From: Streptomyces zhihengii
GTDB lineage: Bacteria > Actinomycetota > Actinomycetes > Streptomycetales > Streptomycetaceae
Reading direction: 5' to 3'
Length of the DNA stretch: 64,000 nucleotides
Assembly: GCF_016919245.1 (NCBI RefSeq)
Contig: NZ_JAFEJA010000001.1
Location: 4,206,001 to 4,270,000 of the forward strand
In this document: positions 36,810-45,190 of the stretch, piece after piece
Layout: each line of letters starts with the position of its first letter
Position numbering within the stretch: position 1 is the first letter of the stretch
Notes under the pieces: generated by a model
What the model was told of the DNA's origin: nothing
Databases searched by the model: none
Seen by the model: the letters and a program-made list of their open reading frames with translations, nothing else
Made by a program: the position numbers and the translations under genes

Positions 36810-37541
36810 ATGCGCGAGATCCTCGGAAGGCGACGCAGGCTTCGGTACCGGCGGCGAAAAGGCCCTGACCAGCTCGACGCCGCGCTGACCGCGGCCGTCG
36901 GATGGGGCTGGCCCGTCCTGCCCGGTGTGGGGCGCAGGACCGCGGGGGGCAACTCCCCGGGCAGAGCGGCAAGGAACGACGGGCAGGAATGCGCCTGCCC
37001 CGACCCGGAGTGCGTCGTCCCCGGCGCACACCCCTTCGACCCCGGCCTGCTCGCGGCCACCACCGACGAGCGGATGCTCCGCTGGTGGTGGGGCAACCGG
37101 CCCACCGCGCCGGTGGTGCTCGCCACCGGCGGCCGGGCGCCCTGCGCCGTGAGCCTGCCCGCGGTGGCCGCCGCCCGAGCCCTCGCGGTGCTCGACGAGC
37201 GGGACATGCGGCTCGGCCCCGTGGTCGCGACCCCCACCCGGTGGTCGCTGCTGGTCGCCCCGTACGGCCTGGAGCGGCTCGGCGAGCTGCTGTTCGTGAA
37301 GGACAACGTCCCCAGCTCGCTGCGGTTCCACGGCGACGGCGGCTATCTCGTGCTGCCCCCGTCGGACACCGGCGGCGGGCAGGTGCGCTGGGAGCGGGCC
37401 CCGCTCGCCGGTTCCGCCACCCCCTGGCTCCCGGACGTGGAGGCGGTCGTCGACGCGCTGGTCGAGGCGAGCGACGCGGCCGAGCCGCGCAGCGGGCTGC
37501 ACCCCCCGGAGTCCGGCGACGGCAGCCGGCTGACCTACTGA
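36810..37541 (+). CDS. Prim-Pol-domain-like protein (annotated in Streptomyces as bifunctional DNA primase/polymerase)
   Basis: Product of 243 residues, preceded by GGAAAGGAA. It opens with an Arg-rich segment and has GWGWPVLPG, the cysteine pair pattern CACPDPECVVPGAHPFDPG, and WWWGNRPTAPVVLATG, which match the N-terminal Prim-Pol (PF09250) region. The later DxD catalytic acids of active Prim-Pol enzymes are not obvious, so it may be a non-catalytic relative. It is different from the mobile-element Prim-Pol at 49008-49874. Unusual for this window, the 36196-36809 upstream stretch is long and contains AT-rich segments; only promoters are likely there. Confidence 0.7.
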   Translation: MREILGRRRRLRYRRRKGPDQLDAALTAAVGWGWPVLPGVGRRTAGGNSPGRAARNDGQECACPDPECVVPGAHPFDPGLLAATTDERMLRWWWGNRPTAPVVLATGGRAPCAVSLPAVAAARALAVLDERDMRLGPVVATPTRWSLLVAPYGLERLGELLFVKDNVPSSLRFHGDGGYLVLPPSDTGGGQVRWERAPLAGSATPWLPDVEAVVDALVEASDAAEPRSGLHPPESGDGSRLTY

Positions 37542-37712
37542 CCGGCCGGCCGCCCCGCCCGGGGGCGGCACCCGCCGGGCCGCCCCCTCACTCGTACGGG
37601 TGGGAGGCGGGGCGCGTCGCGGGGAAACCGGCGCGCGGGCCCCGGCCGCCCGCGGGGCGGCGGCTATCTTCGGGCAACCACCGTGCACTCCCCCGCAGTC
37701 GGCAGGTTGCCC

Positions 37713-38291
37713 ATGAATCCCCGTGTGACCGGGCTGGCGGCCGTCACGGCCGCGGCCGTCCTGCTGCCGCTCACCGCCTTCGCGGGGACCGCCGGCACCC
37801 CGGGCACCGGTGACGGCGGAGCCCCCGCCGCGGCGCCGCCCGCGGCCGGCGCTCCGGAGCGGACCGCCGGGCTCCCGGCGCGCGGCGACGCCCGCCGGGC
37901 CGCGGATGGTACCGGAGCCGGAGCTCCGTTCCCAGCGCGCCGGATCGAGCGATGTGGGCCGGAACTCGCCTCCCCGGGTGGCGTGGAGGCCCAGACCTGT
38001 GTCATGGCGGAAGACGGCGAAACCTGGGCCCGCACCTATTTCCGCAATCCCACCGGCGGGGAATTGACGGCCGTACTGTCTCTGATGGGCCCCGGCGGGC
38101 GTGCCTGGCAGGCAAACTGCTTGCCACATGAGGGCGATGAGCCGGGTACCTGTGAAACCCCTCGGGCGCATTCCCTGGGAGAGCCGTCGGCCTACGCGGC
38201 CGTTGCCGAGTTCGCCGCCCGGGGCGCCGGCGGCGACGGGCCGCTGCTGCTCCGGGCCGGGAGCAACTCCGTTGCCGCCGGGGGACGTTGA
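37713..38291 (+). CDS. Secreted protein of unknown function
   Basis: Product of 192 residues. The N-terminus MNPRVTGLAAVTAAAVLLPLTAFAG is a signal peptide. An Ala/Pro/Gly-rich linker follows, then a small domain with four cysteines (about positions 82, 96, 136 and 147), suggesting two disulfides, and the motif ETWARTYFRNPTGGELTAVL. I do not recognise the family. It is convergent with the SEC-C gene and followed by two inverted repeats. Confidence 0.75.
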   Translation: MNPRVTGLAAVTAAAVLLPLTAFAGTAGTPGTGDGGAPAAAPPAAGAPERTAGLPARGDARRAADGTGAGAPFPARRIERCGPELASPGGVEAQTCVMAEDGETWARTYFRNPTGGELTAVLSLMGPGGRAWQANCLPHEGDEPGTCETPRAHSLGEPSAYAAVAEFAARGAGGDGPLLLRAGSNSVAAGGR

Positions 38292-38320
38292 GCCGGAGGG
38301 GCGGCCGGGAAATGGAAACG

Positions 38321-38357
38321 CCCGATCGCTGGCGACGGGGGATGCACCAGCGACCGG
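38321..38357. terminator. Terminator after the secreted-protein gene
   Basis: CCCGATCGCTGG (38321-38332) pairs with CCAGCGACCGGG-type bases (38347-38357) apart from one mismatch, with a 14-base loop, 30 bp after the stop. Confidence 0.65.
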
Positions 38358-38371
38358 GCTTCTAGAACGGT

Positions 38372-38408
38372 AACAAGAGATCTGCGGTTCGCAAATTCGA
38401 TCTCTGTT
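38372..38408. other. AT-rich inverted repeat, terminator or operator
   Basis: AACAAGAGATC (38372-38382) pairs with GATCTCTGTT (38399-38408) with one bulged base; the spacer is 16 bases. It is strikingly AT-rich for this chromosome and lies in the convergent gap before the SEC-C gene stop. Confidence 0.5.
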
Positions 38409-38484
38409 ATTCGGACAGGGATTTACCGGCTGGTAGAGCGAGTTGTGACTGGAGTCACCCGATACCGCACGGCATTCGTCACTC

Positions 38485-39486
38485 TCAGCTGAGGGTGACT
38501 TGGCGGTTGGTGAGGCCGCCCCGTGCCCGGCGCTCCTCCGGCGTCAGCGGGGCGTCGTCGGCGAGGGCGGCGGCGAGCCGTTCGGCGAACTCCGCGGCGG
38601 GCTTCTCGCACTCCTCGGCGCCCATCGAGGTGGGCAGGTCCCAGACCGGGACCATCAGACCGTGCGCGCGGAACGAGCCGACGAGACGGGTGCCCTCGCC
38701 GAGCGAGGACGACCCGGCGGCGTGCAGCCGGGCCAGGGCGTCGAGCAGACGCTCCTCGGCGTGCGCCATGACCCAGCGCAGGTGGTTCTTCTCCGGCGTC
38801 TCGCACCAGTAGGCGGCGTCCACCCCGGCGAGCTTGACGGTCGGGATGGCGGCGGCGTTCGCCCGCTCCAGGGAGGCGGCGACATCCGGCGACGCCTGCT
38901 CCTTCGAGTCCGGCACCCAGAACTCGAAGCCCGCGTGGACGACCGGCTCGAAGGCCGCGTCGGCGTCGAGCAGGTCCTGGAGACGCACCGGCTCCGCGTC
39001 CGCCGTGTCCGTGCCGCCCGCCGTCACCGGCGTGCCAGGCTCGGCGGCGAGCGCCTTGCGCAGGGTGGTGGCCAGGTCGCGGCTGAGGTCGCCGGAGGGG
39101 GTGTCGTTCTGGAGGCCGAGCAGGACCGAACCGTCGTCGCGGCGCAGCGCGGGCCACGCCATCGGCAGCACCGTCGCGAGCGTCACCGACGGGACGCCCT
39201 CGGGGAGGCCGTCCTTCAGCGTGAGTTCGACCGTCGCCGCGGGCACCAGCTCGCGCAGGGCGACCCAGTCGGACTCGCCGGCGAGCCCCTCGAACGGGCG
39301 CTGGACCAGTTCGGTCACGGCGTGCGCGGCGGCGCGGCCGTGACACGCCTTGTAGCGGCGGCCCGAACCGCAGGGGCAGGGCTCGCGGGCGCCCACCACC
39401 GGCACGGGCTCGTTCGCGCCTGCGGCGCCTGCCCCGGTCCTGGTCTGAGGCTTCGTCGCCTTCGTCTGGGGGCGCTTCTTGGCCAT
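38485..39486 (-). CDS. SEC-C motif protein, DUF5926-like
   Basis: Product of 333 residues from ATG 39486. After a Lys/Thr-rich start there is a SEC-C zinc motif (PCPCGSGRRYKACHG) at about residues 36-50, as at the C-terminus of SecA. A conserved actinobacterial domain follows (about 55-325) with HAEERLLDALARLH and a C-terminal RARGGLTNRQVTLS. The SEC-C motif binds zinc; the function of the family is not known. An array of 46-bp repeats lies upstream. Confidence 0.83.
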   Translation of the reverse strand: MAKKRPQTKATKPQTRTGAGAAGANEPVPVVGAREPCPCGSGRRYKACHGRAAAHAVTELVQRPFEGLAGESDWVALRELVPAATVELTLKDGLPEGVPSVTLATVLPMAWPALRRDDGSVLLGLQNDTPSGDLSRDLATTLRKALAAEPGTPVTAGGTDTADAEPVRLQDLLDADAAFEPVVHAGFEFWVPDSKEQASPDVAASLERANAAAIPTVKLAGVDAAYWCETPEKNHLRWVMAHAEERLLDALARLHAAGSSSLGEGTRLVGSFRAHGLMVPVWDLPTSMGAEECEKPAAEFAERLAAALADDAPLTPEERRARGGLTNRQVTLS

Positions 39487-39628
39487 GGTGAGGCTTTCTC
39501 CCGATCGCGGCGGTGCTGTGTCGGGCGCGAGCCTAGCCGTACGGCGCGACCCGCGTGGCGCATCGGCCCCCCAGTCGCGGAACCGGGTGACGCGCGGGAC
39601 CCCGCGGCGCCCCGCGTCCGGACGGGGT

Positions 39629-39860
39629 CGAGGACCGTGCCGCGGCCCGGTGAGCCGACCCGGGCCGGACGGACCGATGCGCCGAGGACTTTGCCGTGGC
39701 TCCGTGAGCCGGGGCGTCCCGATGTGCCGAGGAGCCCTGCCGCGGCCCGTGAGCCGGGGCGGACGCCGATGCGCCGAGGAGCTTGCCGCGGCTTGTGAAC
39801 CGGGGCGGACCCCGACGCGCCGAGGTCTCCGGCGAGGCCCCGTGCGCCGACCCGGACCGG
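39629..39860. repeat. Tandem array of about 46-bp units
   Basis: Units start with CCGAGG at about 39629, 39683, 39728, 39775 and 39821 (spacing 54, 45, 47, 46). A shared pattern runs CGAGGA, then TGCCGCGGC, GTGAGCCGGGGCGG and GATGCGC. The stretch 39487-39963 between two minus-strand genes holds this array and no gene I believe in. Confidence 0.75.
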
Positions 39861-39963
39861 AGGCCCGCGCGGCTCCTGCGCCCACCCGGGCCGGAGGCCC
39901 GGAGGCGTCCCCCGCCGGCCGGGCCCGCGCGGAGCACGCCGGCTGCCCGCCCGTCCGGCCGAT

Positions 39964-40476
39964 CTAGTCGAGATCGTCGAAGGCGTCGGAGAAGTCGAAG
40001 ACCGGCCCCCCGACCCGGGTGGCGAAGTCCTCGCGCCGGTGTCCCTCCGTGACGAGCACCCACACCGTGACCTCGCCGGCCACCTCGTCGCGCACGCCCC
40101 ACTCCTGGGCGAGCGCGGAGATGATGTTCAGCCCCCGGCCGCCGCGCGCCGTCACCGACGGCGTGGCCGGAATCGGGCGGGTCGGCCCGCCGCCGTCCGT
40201 CACCTCGACCGTCAGCCGCCCGGAGCGGTCCACCCGCCAGGCGGCGCGTACGTCGCCGTCGCCCACGTCGGAACGGCCCAGCGGTCTGCCGTGGCGGTAC
40301 GCGTTGCTGAGCAGCTCGGAAAGGATCAGAACCGCGTCGTCGACGACCGTCTCCGACACCCCGCCGTCCCTGAGCTGCGCACGCATCCGGTGCCGCGCCT
40401 CACCCACGCCCGCAGGGCCATGGGGTACGGCCATGCTCGACGACGTGGGCACTTCCTGTGCCACCACAAACGCCAC
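39964..40476 (-). CDS. RsbW-like ATP-binding regulatory protein
   Basis: Product of 170 residues from GTG 40476, preceded by AAGGAGG at a good distance. It is a GHKL ATPase domain with N-box LSELLSNAYRHG and G-boxes VTDGGGP and GGRGLNII. It lacks membrane segments. This is the second such protein in the window (the other is 32686-33156), and both lack adjacent sigma factor genes. The acidic C-terminus (FDFSDAFDDLD) is distinctive. Confidence 0.88.
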   Translation of the reverse strand: MAFVVAQEVPTSSSMAVPHGPAGVGEARHRMRAQLRDGGVSETVVDDAVLILSELLSNAYRHGRPLGRSDVGDGDVRAAWRVDRSGRLTVEVTDGGGPTRPIPATPSVTARGGRGLNIISALAQEWGVRDEVAGEVTVWVLVTEGHRREDFATRVGGPVFDFSDAFDDLD

Positions 40477-40625
40477 CCCCGAGACCTCCTTCGCCCCACG
40501 CCACCGTGTGAATGCCCTCCTGGACTGGACCGGAAACCGGCCAACCACGCGGCAGTGACGCACTCGACACGCGTGACTACACAGCGAATGCGCCGGGGCA
40601 CACCCTGTGACGCAGGGTCACGAAG

Positions 40626-41435
40626 TCACCGGCGTCCCAGCTGGGACAGGACCTGACCGGGACGGTTGGTGATGATCGCGTCGACGCCCAGGCGGATGCA
40701 CAACTCCACGTCCTCGGGCTCGTCGACGGTCCAGACGTGCACCTGGTGACCCGCCTCGTGCAGCCGTGCCACGAGATCGGGGTGGCTGCGTACGATCCGG
40801 ATCCCGGGGCCGGCGACGCCCGCCCCGGCGGGCAGCCTGCCCTCCCGCACCCGGCGGGTCGCGAACTGCGTCAGATAGACGGTCGGGATCCGCGGGGCCG
40901 CCAGCGAGACCCGGTGCAGCGAGCGGGCCGAGAAGCTCATGATGCGTACCGGCGACTCCTCGCGGGACGGCGGCTCCGCCAGGCCGAACCGCTTCAGCAG
41001 TGCCAGCAGCCGCTCCTCCACCTGGCCGGCCCACCGGGTGGGGTGCTTGGTCTCGACGGCGAGTTCCACCCGGCGCCCGGCGTCGGCGACCAGCTCCAGC
41101 AGCCGCTCCAGCGTGAGGACCGAGGTCAGCGAGGGGTCCTTACACTCCGGGCTCTCGGCCGCGTCCTTCCACGACCCGAAGTCGAGCGCCGCGAGGTCCG
41201 CGAGCTCCAGCGCGGAGACGGCGCCCCGGCCGTTGGACGTGCGGTTCACCCGGCGGTCGTGGACGCAGACCAGATGACCGTCCGCGGTGAGGCGGACGTC
41301 GCACTCCAGGGCGTCGGCGCCGTCCTCGATCGCCTTGCGGTACGCGGCCAGGGTGTGTTCGGGGGCGTCCTCCGACGAGCCTCGGTGGGCCACGACCTGA
41401 ATGCTGTGCGCTGGTGCTGGGGTCACCCGCGTCAT
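40626..41435 (-). CDS. glpQ: Glycerophosphodiester phosphodiesterase
   Basis: Product of 269 residues from ATG 41435. It has the family signature HRGSSEDAPEHTLAAY, LECDVRLTADGHLVCVHD and the C-terminal VWTVDEPED and DAIITNRPG. The enzyme cleaves glycerophosphodiesters to glycerol 3-phosphate and an alcohol, using a divalent metal and a general-base His. No signal peptide is visible, so it is probably cytoplasmic. Confidence 0.94.
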   Translation of the reverse strand: MTRVTPAPAHSIQVVAHRGSSEDAPEHTLAAYRKAIEDGADALECDVRLTADGHLVCVHDRRVNRTSNGRGAVSALELADLAALDFGSWKDAAESPECKDPSLTSVLTLERLLELVADAGRRVELAVETKHPTRWAGQVEERLLALLKRFGLAEPPSREESPVRIMSFSARSLHRVSLAAPRIPTVYLTQFATRRVREGRLPAGAGVAGPGIRIVRSHPDLVARLHEAGHQVHVWTVDEPEDVELCIRLGVDAIITNRPGQVLSQLGRR

Positions 41436-41693
41436 GGTGTCACCGTGACGGGGCAGACGGGGGAGGGGGCGGCGGGGCACATGGCTCCGGCCGTCCGGGG
41501 GCTCAGAAGATGCGCCCCATTTGTCGTAAGTAAAGGATTGCCGGAATACACACAGGTCCTGCTTACAGTGGCCTGACGTGCGGTGGGAAAAGCTGACCGC
41601 GGACAGTCGCGCAGCGAACGCCCCGGAGTCACGCCGACCCGGCCCGTACCGAAGTGGACCTGTGGAACCTGTGGAACCTGAGGAGACAGAGCT

Positions 41694-43298
41694 GTGAGCA
41701 CCGAGAACGAGGGCAACGCGGTTCCTGCCGCCCCGTCCGTACCGCCTCGGCCGGACACCGCTCCCGAGGGTCCGGCCCCCGCGCCGCCCGCGGGTTCCCC
41801 CGACCCCGCCGCCGCGCACACCCCCTCCCCGGGTGCCGGCGACGCGGTCCACGGCCACGGCCCGACCCCGCCCGCGCACACCCCCTCCCCGGGTGCCGGC
41901 GACGGGGCCCACGGTCACGGCCCCACCCCGCCCGCTCCCTCCGGGCCGGCCGGCGCGCCTCCCGCCCCGCCCGGATCCCACGACCCGTTCGCCGAGCGGG
42001 CGACCGCCACCCACCAGGCGCAGGCCCCGCAGGGCGCCGGTCCCGCCTGGCCGCCCGCCCCGCCCGCCGTCCCCTCCTACGGCGGCGGCGCGCACGGCGG
42101 CGGTCCCGTCTGGGGCGACCCCGGCCACCAGCCCGCCCCCGCGGGCGAGCCGCGACGGCGCCGCTCCGGCGGTCTCGTCGCCGCCGTCCTGGTGGCGGCG
42201 CTCGTCGCCGGCGGCGTCGGCGGCGGTATCGGCTACTGGGCCGCCGAGCGCAACGACGGCGGCACCGGTTCGACCACGGTCTCCGCCGCCGCTCCGCAGG
42301 ACCTCAAGCGCGAGCCGGGCACGGTGGCGGCGGTCGCGGGCAAGGCGCTGCCGGGTGTCGTCACCATCGAGGCCAAGTCGGGCGCCGGGGGCATCGGCGG
42401 CACCGGTGGCGAAGGCGGCGAGGGCGGCACCGGCACCGGGTTCGTCTACGACCGCGAGGGCCACATCCTCACCAACAACCATGTGGTGGAGTCGGCCGCC
42501 GAGGGCGGCACCCTGTCGGCGACCTTCTCCGACGGCAAGACGTACGACGCCGAGGTGGTCGGCCGCGCCCAGGGCTACGACGTGGCCGTCCTCAAGCTCA
42601 AGGACGCGCCCGGCGGACTCGCGCCGCTGCCACTCGGGAACTCGGACAAGGTCGCGGTCGGCGACTCCACCATCGCCATCGGCGCACCGTTCGGCCTCTC
42701 CAACACGGTGACCACCGGCATCATCAGCGCCAAGAACCGCCCCGTCGCCTCCGGTGACGGCTCCAGCGGCAAGAACAGCTACATGAGCGCGCTCCAGACC
42801 GACGCCTCCATCAACCCGGGCAACTCCGGCGGCCCGCTGCTCGACTCGGGCGGCGCGGTGATCGGCATCAACTCCGCGATCCAGTCCGCCGGGAGCGGCA
42901 TGGGCCAGTCCCAGGCGGGCTCCATCGGCCTGGGCTTCGCCATCCCGATCAACCAGGCGAAGACCGTCGCCGAGCAGCTCATCAAGACCGGCACCCCGGT
43001 CTACCCGGTCATCGGCGCCACCGTCGACATGTCCGGCCAGGGCGGCGGCGCGAAGATCGCCTCCGAGGGCGCCGGCGGCAGCGAGGCGGTCCCGCCGGAC
43101 AGCCCCGCGGGCCGGGCCGGCCTGAAGTCCGGCGACGTGATCACGGGCTTCGACGGCAAGGAGATCGACAGCGGTCCGACCCTGATCAGCGAGATCTGGA
43201 CGCACGAGCCCGGCGACAAGGTGAAGCTGACCTACGAGCGCGACGGCAAGGAGCGGACGGCGGAGGTCACCCTCGGCGAACGCAAGGGCGACAGCTGA
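41694..43298 (+). CDS. htrA: Membrane-anchored HtrA/DegP-like serine protease with PDZ domain
   Basis: Product of 534 residues. A Pro/Ala/His-rich cytoplasmic N-terminus (1-155) is followed by RRRR and one membrane helix (about 160-182). The trypsin-like domain outside has the triad His263 (NNHVV), Asp296 (YDVAVL) and Ser378 (GNSGGP). A C-terminal PDZ domain (about 440-525) has AGLKSGDVITGFDG. Such proteases deal with misfolded secreted proteins under envelope stress. GTG 41694 is preceded by GAGGAG. Part of the N-terminal tail is a recent 60-bp tandem duplication. Confidence 0.94.
   Translation: MSTENEGNAVPAAPSVPPRPDTAPEGPAPAPPAGSPDPAAAHTPSPGAGDAVHGHGPTPPAHTPSPGAGDGAHGHGPTPPAPSGPAGAPPAPPGSHDPFAERATATHQAQAPQGAGPAWPPAPPAVPSYGGGAHGGGPVWGDPGHQPAPAGEPRRRRSGGLVAAVLVAALVAGGVGGGIGYWAAERNDGGTGSTTVSAAAPQDLKREPGTVAAVAGKALPGVVTIEAKSGAGGIGGTGGEGGEGGTGTGFVYDREGHILTNNHVVESAAEGGTLSATFSDGKTYDAEVVGRAQGYDVAVLKLKDAPGGLAPLPLGNSDKVAVGDSTIAIGAPFGLSNTVTTGIISAKNRPVASGDGSSGKNSYMSALQTDASINPGNSGGPLLDSGGAVIGINSAIQSAGSGMGQSQAGSIGLGFAIPINQAKTVAEQLIKTGTPVYPVIGATVDMSGQGGGAKIASEGAGGSEAVPPDSPAGRAGLKSGDVITGFDGKEIDSGPTLISEIWTHEPGDKVKLTYERDGKERTAEVTLGERKGDS
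41814..41935. repeat. In-frame 60-bp tandem duplication in htrA
   Basis: Bases 41814-41873 and 41874-41933 are almost identical and each encodes AHTPSPGAGDxxHGHGPTPP (20 residues). The differences are a few bases, two of them changing AV to GA. Confidence 0.9.
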
Positions 43299-43311
43299 CC
43301 CCTGAGCCCCG

Positions 43312-43353
43312 GAAGGGCCGGCCGCCGTGCACCCGCACGGCGCCCGGCCCTTC
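43312..43353. terminator. Bidirectional terminator between htrA and hxlR-like gene
   Basis: A 19-bp stem with one mismatch (43312-43330 against 43335-43353) lies 13 bp after htrA. A triple GTGCTCCGCC repeat follows (about 43355-43382). Confidence 0.85.
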
Positions 43354-43439
43354 GTGCTCCGCCGTGCTCCGCCGTGCTCCGCGCGCAGGCCGGCCCTCCC
43401 GCGCGAAGGCCGCCCTTCGCGTCCCGCGCGGCTGCCGTC

Positions 43440-43853
43440 CTACTCCACGGCCGCAGGGGGCCGGGCGGCCCGCTCGTCGAACTCCTCCCGGGCGGCCACC
43501 ACCGCGGCGACGTTCGCCTGCGCCCAGTCGGTGATGCCCTGCAGCAGACCGCCGACCTCCCGCCCCAGCGCCGTCAGCCGGTACTCCACCCGCGGCGGCA
43601 CGGTCGGATACACGGCCCGGGTGAGCAGCCCTTCGCGCTCCAGCGCCCGCAGGGTCCCCGTCAGGACCTTCGCCGTCACGCCGTCGAGCCGCCTGCGCAG
43701 CTCCGCGAAGCGCATCGGCCGGCCGTCCTCCAGCGCCACCAGCACCAGCATGGTCCACTTGCCGGCGATCAGCTCCAGCACGGCGCGGGTGGGGCAGTCG
43801 CGGAGGAAGACGTCCACGCCGCCGTGTTCCCTGAGGTCGAAGCCGGTATCCAT
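43440..43853 (-). CDS. HxlR-family winged-helix regulator
   Basis: Product of 137 residues from ATG 43853, preceded by GAGG. It shows the family layout: DCPTR with the conserved Cys (residue about 19, the redox sensor in YodB/HypR-type members), GKWTMLVLVALEDGRPMRFAELRR, LTGTLRALEREGLLTR and VPPRVEYRLTALGREV. Divergent from the quinone reductase gene with a 94-bp spacer, it most likely represses that gene until quinones or oxidants modify the Cys. Confidence 0.92.
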   Translation of the reverse strand: MDTGFDLREHGGVDVFLRDCPTRAVLELIAGKWTMLVLVALEDGRPMRFAELRRRLDGVTAKVLTGTLRALEREGLLTRAVYPTVPPRVEYRLTALGREVGGLLQGITDWAQANVAAVVAAREEFDERAARPPAAVE

Positions 43854-43947
43854 GAGGAACCTCGATATCAGACAAGTGCCTTCTTCCGCCGGGGCTTCGG
43901 CCGGTCCGACCATGGACCCACCGCCGGAGCACCGTTGAGGAGTCCTG

Positions 43948-44886
43948 ATGCCCGCCCGCATGCACGCCGTCGTCCAAACCGCCTTCGGCGGACCGGAGAA
44001 GCTCGTCCACACCGAGACCGACGTGCCCGGACCGGGCCCCGGCGAGGTGCTGGTGCGGGTCGCCGGCGCGGGGGTCAACCCGGGCGACGCCGTGCTGCGC
44101 TCGGGCCGGGTCCCGGAGCTGGTCCCGCTGCCGTGGACGCCGGGCACCGACGTCTCGGGGACCGTCGAGCGGACCGGCGAGGGCGTGACCGGCTTCGCGC
44201 CCGGCGACGCGGTGTACGGCATGCTCCCCGTGTCGCGCCGAGGCTCCTACGCCGAGTACACCGTGGCACCGGCCACCGCCCTGGCCCGGCCGCCACGGAA
44301 CCTCGGCCTCGTGCGCGCCGGGGCCGTCCCGCTGGTCGCCAGCACGGCCTGGCAGGCACTGGCCGTGCTGGCCCGCGTCCGGCCCGGCGACCGGGTGCTG
44401 GTCCACGCGGCCGCGGGCGGCGTCGGGCACGTGGCCGTGCAACTGGCCGCGCAGGCCGGGGCACACGTGACCGGGACCGCGCGGCCGGCCCACCACGACT
44501 TCCTGCGCGGCCTGGGCGTCACCGACCTCGTCGACCACACCGCCACCGACTTCCGGGCCGCCGTCGAACCGGTCGACGTCGTGCTGGACCTCGTCGGCGG
44601 CGAGTACGGCCCCCGCTCCCTCGACGTGCTCCGCCCGGGCGGCCTGCTCATCGGCGCCTCGATCGACCCGGGCACCGACGAGCGGCAGGCGGCGGCCCGC
44701 GGACTGCGCTACGTCTGGGTCACGGCCGAACCCTCCGGCGAGGTGATGGAGAAGATCACCGAGCGCATCGAGGCGGACCGGCTGCACATCGAGATCGGGC
44801 GCACCTACCCCCTCGCCGAGGCCGCCGAGGCCCACCGCGCCATCGAGCGCAGGCGCACCACCGGCAAGATCCTCCTCGCCCCCTGA
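43948..44886 (+). CDS. NADPH-dependent quinone oxidoreductase (MDR superfamily, zinc-free type)
   Basis: Product of 312 residues, preceded by GAGGAG. It starts MPARMHAVVQTAFGGPEKL and has GAGVNPGDAVLR, the NADPH motif AAAGGVGHVAVQLA and a C-terminal HRAIERRRTTGKILL. It lacks the zinc-ligand cysteines of alcohol dehydrogenases. It reduces quinones or enones in the cytoplasm. It is probably controlled by the divergent HxlR regulator. Confidence 0.92.
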   Translation: MPARMHAVVQTAFGGPEKLVHTETDVPGPGPGEVLVRVAGAGVNPGDAVLRSGRVPELVPLPWTPGTDVSGTVERTGEGVTGFAPGDAVYGMLPVSRRGSYAEYTVAPATALARPPRNLGLVRAGAVPLVASTAWQALAVLARVRPGDRVLVHAAAGGVGHVAVQLAAQAGAHVTGTARPAHHDFLRGLGVTDLVDHTATDFRAAVEPVDVVLDLVGGEYGPRSLDVLRPGGLLIGASIDPGTDERQAAARGLRYVWVTAEPSGEVMEKITERIEADRLHIEIGRTYPLAEAAEAHRAIERRRTTGKILLAP

Positions 44887-44967
44887 CCACCCTCCCGGCC
44901 GAGGCCCCCGCACCCCCGCGCGGGCCGGTAGGCTGTAGCCGCTCCGCAGCGGGTGCGGCGGGGCACG

Positions 44968-45052
44968 GGTGGGTTGCCCGAGCGGCCTAAGGGAACGGTC
45001 TTGAAAACCGTCGTGGCGCGAGTCACCGTGGGTTCAAATCCCACACCCACCG
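44968..45052 (+). tRNA. tRNA-Ser (anticodon TGA)
   Basis: An 85-base cloverleaf with a long variable arm: acceptor GGTGGGT (44968-44974) pairs with ACCCACC (45045-45051) and discriminator G45052. The anticodon stem ACGGT/ACCGT flanks loop CTTGAAA, so the anticodon is TGA (45002-45004). The T arm is GTGGG-TTCAAAT-CCCAC. CCA is not encoded. The 3' part from 44999 is also the left attachment copy of the mobile element, which restores the gene. Confidence 0.96.
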
Positions 45053-45053
45053 C
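44999..45053 (+). repeat. attL: 55-bp attachment core within tRNA-Ser
   Basis: Identical to 62824-62878. It runs from the anticodon stem through the end of the tRNA and one base more. The bases just outside (44998 and 45054) differ from the right copy. Confidence 0.95.
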
Positions 45054-45080
45054 GCGCAGGTCAGCGTAGGCGCTGGTCAG

Positions 45081-45114
45081 AAGGGGTGTCCCGGGTAGAG
45101 GGACACCCCTTTCG
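45081..45114. terminator. Element-borne terminator behind tRNA-Ser
   Basis: AAGGGGTGTCCC (45081-45092) pairs perfectly with GGGACACCCCTT (45100-45111), 7-base loop, followed by a T. It lies 28 bp inside the element and probably ends the tRNA transcript now that the native terminator is 17.8 kb away. Confidence 0.8.
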
Positions 45115-45170
45115 CATGCGAGCCTGTCTCACCCCTTCTCGCCCGCATCCCAGCTTTGACCAGTGCGTAT

Positions 45171-45187
45171 GGGCCATCTGTGGGCCA
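45171..45187. promoter_or_regulatory. Candidate left arm-type integrase site
   Basis: GGGCCATCTGTGGGCCA, two GTGGGCCA-like units, sits 118 bp inside attL and just past the int stop. The same 17-mer with one change is at 62735-62751 inside attR. Confidence 0.55.
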
Positions 45188-45190
45188 GGA

